Source of the DNA: an uncultured Propionibacteriaceae bacterium
Lineage (GTDB): Bacteria; Actinomycetota; Actinomycetes; Propionibacteriales; Propionibacteriaceae
Assembly (NCBI GenBank): GCA_938012815.1
Contig: CALLVV010000037.1
Coordinates: forward strand, 1 to 17,932
Reading direction: 5' to 3'
DNA: 17,932 nt
Of this stretch, positions 14,176 to 17,932 are shown piece by piece. The notes beneath the pieces are model-generated. The model was not told where the DNA came from and searched no databases. It saw only the letters and a program-made list of their open reading frames with translations. A program made the position numbers and the translations under genes. Numbering within the stretch: the stretch's first letter is position 1; the number at the start of each line of letters is the position of its first letter.

Positions 14176-15888
14176 TCAGCCGACGATGTCCTCCGCGGCC
14201 ATTCGGGCAACCGAGGCGGCGGCGTCGGTGGCCTGCTCCTCGGCGGCCAGTTCGGCGGCGATCCGCTCCCGGTAGTTCGACTTCTCCTGCTCCAGGCGGG
14301 CCTCGTCCCAACCAAGGACCGCGGCTGCGATCTCGGCCACCTCGTCGACGGCGGCGCCACCGCGGTCACGGGCCTCGGAGTTGAGGCGCACCCGGGCGAC
14401 GAGGATGTCCTCCAGGTGCAGGGCGCCCTCGACGGCGCAGGCGCGGTGGACCTCGGCGCGCAGGAACTGCGGGGCCGCCTCGAGGGGTTTGCCGAGGCTC
14501 GGGTCCTCATCGATCGCAGCGAACAGGTCGGGCAGTTCGGAGCCGTAACGGCGCACCAGGTGGTGCAGACGGTCAGCGTCGAAGCCGTACTTCACACCCA
14601 GGCGGTGCGCCTGGTTCTCGGCAGCGTCGAAACCGTCGGCGCCCAGCAGCGGAAGCTGCGCCGTCACCGAGGGTCGCGTCTTCGCGAGGGACTGCCCCAG
14701 GGCGAAGTTAACGGCGTCCTCGGCCATCACCCGGTATGTGGTGAGTTTGCCGCCGGCGATGGCCACCATGCCCGGGATCACCTCGGTGACGGTGTGTTCG
14801 CGCGAGACCTTCGTCGACTTCGACTCGTCGAGCACCTTCGGCTGGAGCAGCGGCCGCAGCCCGGCGTAGGTGCCGATGATGTCGTCGCGGGTCAGCGGCG
14901 GATCGAGGACCTCGTTGGCGTGATCCAGCACGTAGTCGATGTCCTCGGAGGTCGGCACGGGGTGTGTGAGCTGTTCGTGCCAGGCGGTGTCGGTGGTGCC
15001 GATCACCCAGTAGTGCTGCCACGGAATGATGAACAGCACCGACTTCTCGGTGCGCAGGAACAAGCCAGTGGTGGCCTTGAGGCGTTCGCGCGGGATGACG
15101 ATGTGGATTCCCTTGCTGGTGAGCACCTTCAATCCCCCGGTGCCGCCCGCGAGATCCTGGGTCTGTTCGGTCCACACGCCGGTGGCATTGATGATCCGGT
15201 CGGCCTCGATGGTGAACTCGTTGCCGGTCTCCAGGTCGACGGCCTTGACCCCGCAGGCCCGGCCGCGTCCGTCCTTGAGGATCTCGGTGACCTTGACGCG
15301 ACTGGCAGCGGCAGCCCCGTACTTGACGGCGGTACGGATCAGCGTGATCACGAGGCGGGCATCGTCGACGCGGGCATCGTAGAATTCGATGGCGCCGACG
15401 AGAGCGTCACGTTTGATCTCGGGGAAGCGCCGCATGGCCCCGGCCTTGCTGAGGTGGCGCTGGATCGGAACGGTCTTGCGGCCCTTGGAGCCGATGCGCG
15501 CGAGGGCATCGTACATGCCGACGCCGACCGCGGAGTAGGCGCGCTCGATGACGGGGGTTTTCAGCGGCCACAGGAAGGGCTGCGCTTCGACGAGGTGCGG
15601 GGCGATCGTGGTCAGCAGTCGGCTGCGTTCCCTGAGGGCCTCGGCCACCAGTTTGAAATCGAGGTTGTAGAGGTAGCGGAGTCCACCGTGCACCAGCCGG
15701 GAGGACCGCGACGACGTGCCGGCGGCCCAGTCCTGGCCATCCACGACGGCGGTGCTCAGGCCGCGCGCCGCGGCGTCGAGAGCGATCCCCGCACCGGTGA
15801 CACCGCCGCCGATGACGAGGACATCGAATTTCTGGGAGGTCATGGCCTCAAGGGAGGTTGCACGCTGTTCCTGGGACAGGACTGTCAT
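14176..15888 (-). CDS. glpD: Aerobic glycerol-3-phosphate dehydrogenase
   Basis: 570 residues, the usual length of GlpD. The FAD-binding motif VLVIGGGVTGAG is at 23-34, followed by GTSSRSSRLVHGGLRYL at 57-73, a hallmark of the family. The DAO domain continues with 'RIINATGVWTEQ' and 'FIIPWQHYWVIGTTD', and a C-terminal DAO_C helical domain ends the protein. It oxidises sn-glycerol 3-phosphate to dihydroxyacetone phosphate at the membrane and passes electrons to quinone. The ATG at 15888 has GGAG 9 bases upstream. No glpF or glpK is adjacent. TGCAC-type repeats upstream suggest control by a glycerol repressor. Confidence 0.93.
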   Translation of the reverse strand: MTVLSQEQRATSLEAMTSQKFDVLVIGGGVTGAGIALDAAARGLSTAVVDGQDWAAGTSSRSSRLVHGGLRYLYNLDFKLVAEALRERSRLLTTIAPHLVEAQPFLWPLKTPVIERAYSAVGVGMYDALARIGSKGRKTVPIQRHLSKAGAMRRFPEIKRDALVGAIEFYDARVDDARLVITLIRTAVKYGAAAASRVKVTEILKDGRGRACGVKAVDLETGNEFTIEADRIINATGVWTEQTQDLAGGTGGLKVLTSKGIHIVIPRERLKATTGLFLRTEKSVLFIIPWQHYWVIGTTDTAWHEQLTHPVPTSEDIDYVLDHANEVLDPPLTRDDIIGTYAGLRPLLQPKVLDESKSTKVSREHTVTEVIPGMVAIAGGKLTTYRVMAEDAVNFALGQSLAKTRPSVTAQLPLLGADGFDAAENQAHRLGVKYGFDADRLHHLVRRYGSELPDLFAAIDEDPSLGKPLEAAPQFLRAEVHRACAVEGALHLEDILVARVRLNSEARDRGGAAVDEVAEIAAAVLGWDEARLEQEKSNYRERIAAELAAEEQATDAAASVARMAAEDIVG

Positions 15889-15915
15889 GTGAGGGCTCCT
15901 TCGCTCGATGACCCC

Positions 15916-15999
15916 AGCCTCTCTCCTTGCACGAACGTTCACAACCTGATTGCACATTCGTGCACACCCGTCGGTTTCCGACACGTCGCGCGTGCAAGG
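15916..15999 (-). promoter_or_regulatory. glpD promoter with clustered TGCAC inverted repeats (candidate operators)
   Basis: On the minus strand TTGTGA (15944-15939) and GAGGCT (15921-15916) are 17 bases apart, a possible promoter. TGCACGAA (15928-15935) is inverted as TTCGTGCA (15957-15964). CCTTGCACG (15925-15933) is inverted again as CGTGCAAGG (15991-15999), and a further TTGCAC starts at 15950. The first box overlaps the promoter spacer. A DeoR-type (GlpR) or IclR-type repressor is the natural candidate, by inference. Confidence 0.45.
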
Positions 16000-16007
16000 A
16001 CGCCGAT

Positions 16008-16772
16008 TTATCCCGGATGCCCCGCGACCACTCGGCCGTCGCGCAGCTCAAGGACCTCGTCGGCGCGCGAGATCAGCAGCGGGTCGTGGGTGGCCACCAC
16101 GGTCGCGGTGCCGCGGATCCGGGTCACCTCGAGGATCAGGTCCATGATCCGCTCCGCGGTCTCAGAGTCGAGCTGCCCGGTCGGTTCGTCGGCGATGAGC
16201 ACCTCAGGGCGCGCCACCAGGGCCCGCGCCACCCCTACCCGCTGCTGCTGCCCGCCGGACAGTTCCCCTGGCCGCTGTCCGGCGTGACGGGTCAGGCCCA
16301 CCAGTTCGAGGACCTCCGCCACCCGTTCGTCGCGTTGTCCGCGTTCCATGTGGCGCAGCCGGAGCGGCATCTCGACGCTCTCGGCCGCGGACAGCACGGG
16401 GATCAGCCCGAAGTTCTGGAAGACGTAGCCGATGCGGTCGCGCCTGGCGGCGGCCAGGTAGCGGCCGGTGGCGCTGCCGGCCGGGCCGGTGTCGCTGGAA
16501 ACCTGTGCGGGTGTGCCGGTGGCGATGACCCGTCCGCAGGCCTCCCCGCCGCCCAGCCCCATGTCGATGATCCAGTCGACGTTGGCGATCATGTCGAGGT
16601 CATGTTCGATGACGTGCACGGTGGCCCCGGTCTTCACGAACCGGTCCCGGATCCCGAGCAGGACGCGCACGCCCAGCGGATGCAGGCCGACGCTGGGCTC
16701 GTCGAGCACGAACACGGTCCCGTGCTGGTCGCGCCCCAGGTCCGTGGAGAGCTTGAGGCGCTGCGCCGCAGC
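16008..16772 (-). pseudogene. Chimera of UvrA-like C-terminus and LolD/MacB-type ABC ATPase lacking Walker A
   Basis: One open frame joins two unlike pieces. The first part reads AAQRLKLSTDLG, then LDEPSVGLHP (Walker B region) and VIEHDLDMIANVDWIIDMG, the end of a UvrA-like ATPase. At about base 16450 it passes into the middle of a LolD/MacB-type transporter ATPase: RRDRIGYVFQNFGLIP (Q-loop), LSGGQQQRVGVARAL (signature), VLIADEPTGQLD (Walker B) and ATHD (H-loop). About 75 residues with the Walker A of that ATPase are missing, and no permease gene follows. No good start codon exists; GTG at 16715 would give 235 residues. It looks like the product of deletions between neighbouring genes. Not expected to hydrolyse ATP alone. 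Confidence 0.7.
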
Positions 16773-17089
16773 TCGTCCATGACCCCGGAGTAGGCGGCCA
16801 CCGTCGAATGGACGTTCGAGCCGATGGGGGAAGCGTCGACGACGACCACTCGGCGGGCGTCGCGGGCATCGATCGAGGTGACCGGGGCGGGCAGGGGCGT
16901 GTCCTCGGCCAGGGACCGCAGCGCGGGGACGAGGGCCTCCAGGACGAGGGTGGTCTTGCCGGAGCCGGACACGCCAGCGACCGCCACGAACTTTCCCAAC
17001 GGCACCTCGACGTCGATGTTCTTGAGGTTGTGCACGCGGGCACCGAACACGCTGATCGCGGTGGGAACGGAAGGAGGTTTTCCAGCCAT
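16634..17089 (-). pseudogene. UvrA-like ATPase, N-terminal fragment ending in a frameshift
   Basis: From the ATG at 17089, 151 codons. The first 107 residues are UvrA-like: 'ISVFGARVHNLKNIDVEVP', Walker A GVSGSGKTT at 39-47, and VVVVDASPIGSNVHSTVAAYSGVMDEL at about 81-107, like the second ATPase half of UvrA. There the zinc-finger and signature region (about 180 residues in UvrA) should follow; instead the sequence jumps to the motif AAQRLKL of the next part in a different frame, and this frame runs on as noise to 16634. TAGTCT 7 bases before the ATG is an intact leaderless promoter, so the fragment may still be transcribed. UvrA-like proteins of this kind are often linked to DNA repair or drug resistance. 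Confidence 0.65.
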
Positions 17090-17096
17090 GCGCGTG

Positions 17097-17102
17097 AGAC
17101 TA
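17097..17102 (-). promoter_or_regulatory. -10 box of the UvrA-like remnant (leaderless)
   Basis: TAGTCT on the minus strand, 7 bases before the ATG at 17089, with no ribosome binding site. The signal is still intact although the gene behind it is broken. Confidence 0.4.
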
Positions 17103-17125
17103 CGCGTCCTCCACGCGGACGGGGA

Positions 17126-17145
17126 CGCCCCGCACCATCGGGGCG
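17126..17145. repeat. Small GC hairpin in the divergent intergenic region
   Basis: CGCCCCG and CGGGGCG form a perfect 7-bp stem around a 6-base loop. It lies between the UvrA-like remnant and the antitoxin gene, which point away from each other, and has no T-run, so a terminator role is unlikely. It may be a protein site or chance in GC-rich DNA. Confidence 0.3.
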
Positions 17146-17212
17146 CGGAGGTTCTGTCCCCTGCACGTGCGATGTCCCGCGGGCGATGACGGCGGGAACA
17201 AGACGACCCCAT

Positions 17213-17239
17213 GATGTGATGATGTGGTGATGCTAATGT
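17213..17239 (+). promoter_or_regulatory. vapBC-type promoter with 8-bp tandem repeats
   Basis: GATGTGAT, GATGTGGT and GATGCTAA follow one another at 17213-17236, and TAATGT (17234-17239), a probable -10 box, stands 6 bases before the antitoxin ATG. Tandem short repeats over the promoter fit cooperative binding of ribbon-helix-helix antitoxin dimers, which normally repress their own operon. Inferred from layout. Confidence 0.45.
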
Positions 17240-17245
17240 GTTCTC

Positions 17246-17479
17246 ATGCGAACGACGCTGGACATCGATGACGACGTTCTCGCCGTCGCGAGGGAGAAGG
17301 CGCGGCGCGAAGGTATCTCCCTGGGCCGCGCCGTGTCGGCCTATGCGTTGCGCGGGATTCACAGTGGCGAACCGAACTCCGGCTCTCGCGGAGTCCCGGT
17401 CTTCACGCCCCCTCAGGGAAGCCAGGCCCATACAGTGACCCTGGACCACGTCGAGAGATACCGCGATGGCGACGAGTGA
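17246..17479 (+). CDS. VapB-type ribbon-helix-helix antitoxin
   Basis: 77 residues. The N-terminus RTTLDIDDDVLAVAREKARREGISLGRAV is a ribbon-helix-helix DNA-binding domain: a strand (2-7), helix A (9-21) and helix B (25-36). The C-terminal half, rich in G, S, P and polar residues, should be unfolded until it wraps the toxin. It neutralises the PIN toxin encoded next and should repress the operon. The genes overlap by 14 bases, so synthesis is coupled. The start at 17246 has TAATGT 6 bases upstream and no ribosome binding site (leaderless). Confidence 0.85.
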   Translation: MRTTLDIDDDVLAVAREKARREGISLGRAVSAYALRGIHSGEPNSGSRGVPVFTPPQGSQAHTVTLDHVERYRDGDE

Positions 17480-17912
17480 GCGAACACTGCGCCTACTCGA
17501 CATCAACGTGATGATCGCGCTTTCACTGGCCAATCACGTTCATCACAAGGCCACTACCAGCTGGTTCGAGGACATCGACGCGTGGGCCACATGCTCGATC
17601 ACCGAGTCCGCGTATTGCAGGCTCCTACTCAACCCGCGGGTCACGGGGTTCGAACTCGGGGTTTCAGAGGTCTTCGACGCCCTGAGGACATTCTGTTCGA
17701 TCAGCGGGCACGAGTTCATTGAGGACTCGGCATCGCTGACCTCTCCTGCCATCGATGTCAGCGGGATTGTCGGATACCGTCAGATCACGGACTTCCACCT
17801 CGTGGGCCTCGCGGCGCGCTCCGGGGCCCTGATGGCGACGCTGGACGCGCGAATCCCTGCGGCTCTGACGGGCGAGGATCGCCGCTTCGTCGAGGTCATC
17901 CCCGTCGACTGA
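17466..17912 (+). CDS. VapC-type PIN-domain ribonuclease toxin
   Basis: 148 residues, one PIN domain. The acidic metal-binding quartet is complete: D12 in LLDIN, E47 in SITESAY, D109 in QITDFHL and D127 in ATLDARI. 'HHKATTSWF' after the first strand and 'VGYRQITDFHLVGLAARSGALMATLD' near the end are typical of actinobacterial VapC toxins, which cleave RNA (often tRNA or rRNA) with Mg2+ or Mn2+ when antitoxin is lost. The start overlaps the antitoxin stop by 14 bases. Nothing in the sequence suggests decay, so the pair is likely active. The RNA target cannot be told from sequence. Confidence 0.9.
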   Translation: MATSERTLRLLDINVMIALSLANHVHHKATTSWFEDIDAWATCSITESAYCRLLLNPRVTGFELGVSEVFDALRTFCSISGHEFIEDSASLTSPAIDVSGIVGYRQITDFHLVGLAARSGALMATLDARIPAALTGEDRRFVEVIPVD

Positions 17913-17932
17913 GGGACGGGCCGACGGCGGCG

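Noticed and set aside
14131..16287. Very long open frame on the plus strand opposite glpD (about 718 codons)
   Set aside because: It mirrors the glpD coding strand. Its composition follows from high GC in the opposite gene, it has no recognisable domain, and glpD is unmistakable on the other strand.

Overview
The window reads as chromosome of a high-GC actinobacterium. Third codon positions are almost all G or C. Many genes start at an ATG placed about 6-8 bases after a TANNNT box with no ribosome binding site, which is the leaderless style common in Actinobacteria. Typical actinobacterial families are present: a YhgE/Pip-MMPL-TetR cluster, a HisKA_3/LuxR two-component pair, a DLW-39-like micropeptide and a wHTH (HTH_34) regulator. 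A member of the Propionibacteriaceae (Arachnia or Tessaracoccus type) is my best guess, from general resemblance only.

Layout, left to right. Bases 1-121 hold the 5' end of an AAA ATPase (minus strand) behind a striking 14-bp-arm palindrome. Bases 348-5635 hold a minus-strand envelope operon: an MMPL/RND-type transporter with an unusual C-terminal domain resembling an ABC ATPase without its catalytic lysine, translationally coupled (ATGA) to a YhgE/Pip membrane protein. A divergent TetR regulator (5750-6346) probably controls it through a palindrome lying on the operon promoter. A 388-residue hypothetical protein (6389-7555, minus) follows. Then come a membrane protein/winged-helix pair (7707-8440), and an MBL-fold hydrolase overlapping a conserved hypothetical gene (8495-9729), ended by a hairpin-T terminator. 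At 9835-10469 lies a shortened and apparently frameshifted paralogue of the 388-residue protein. A 75-bp nested inverted repeat separates it from a YnfA-family membrane protein (10590-10922, minus). A UDP-glucose 4-epimerase (galE-like) occupies 11035-12024.

Bases 12045-14149 hold a 41-residue DLW-39-like membrane micropeptide (minus) divergent from a NarL-type histidine kinase/response-regulator pair. Bases 14176-15888 encode glycerol-3-phosphate dehydrogenase (glpD), whose upstream region carries several TGCAC boxes that look like operators. Bases 16008-17089 are the wreck of ABC-type ATPase genes: a UvrA-like gene with an internal out-of-frame deletion, its C-terminus fused in frame to a LolD/MacB-type ATPase lacking its Walker A. 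The window ends with an intact VapBC-type toxin-antitoxin pair (17246-17912).

Functionally, the envelope transporter operon with its TetR switch, the toxin-antitoxin module and the decayed ATPases give the window an accessory flavour, with housekeeping islands (galE, glpD, two-component system) between them. The signals I find most worth following are the MMPL/dead-NBD fusion beside YhgE, the paralogue pair with internal loss and frameshift, and the UvrA-LolD chimera. No rRNA, tRNA, CRISPR array, insertion sequence or replication origin was recognised.
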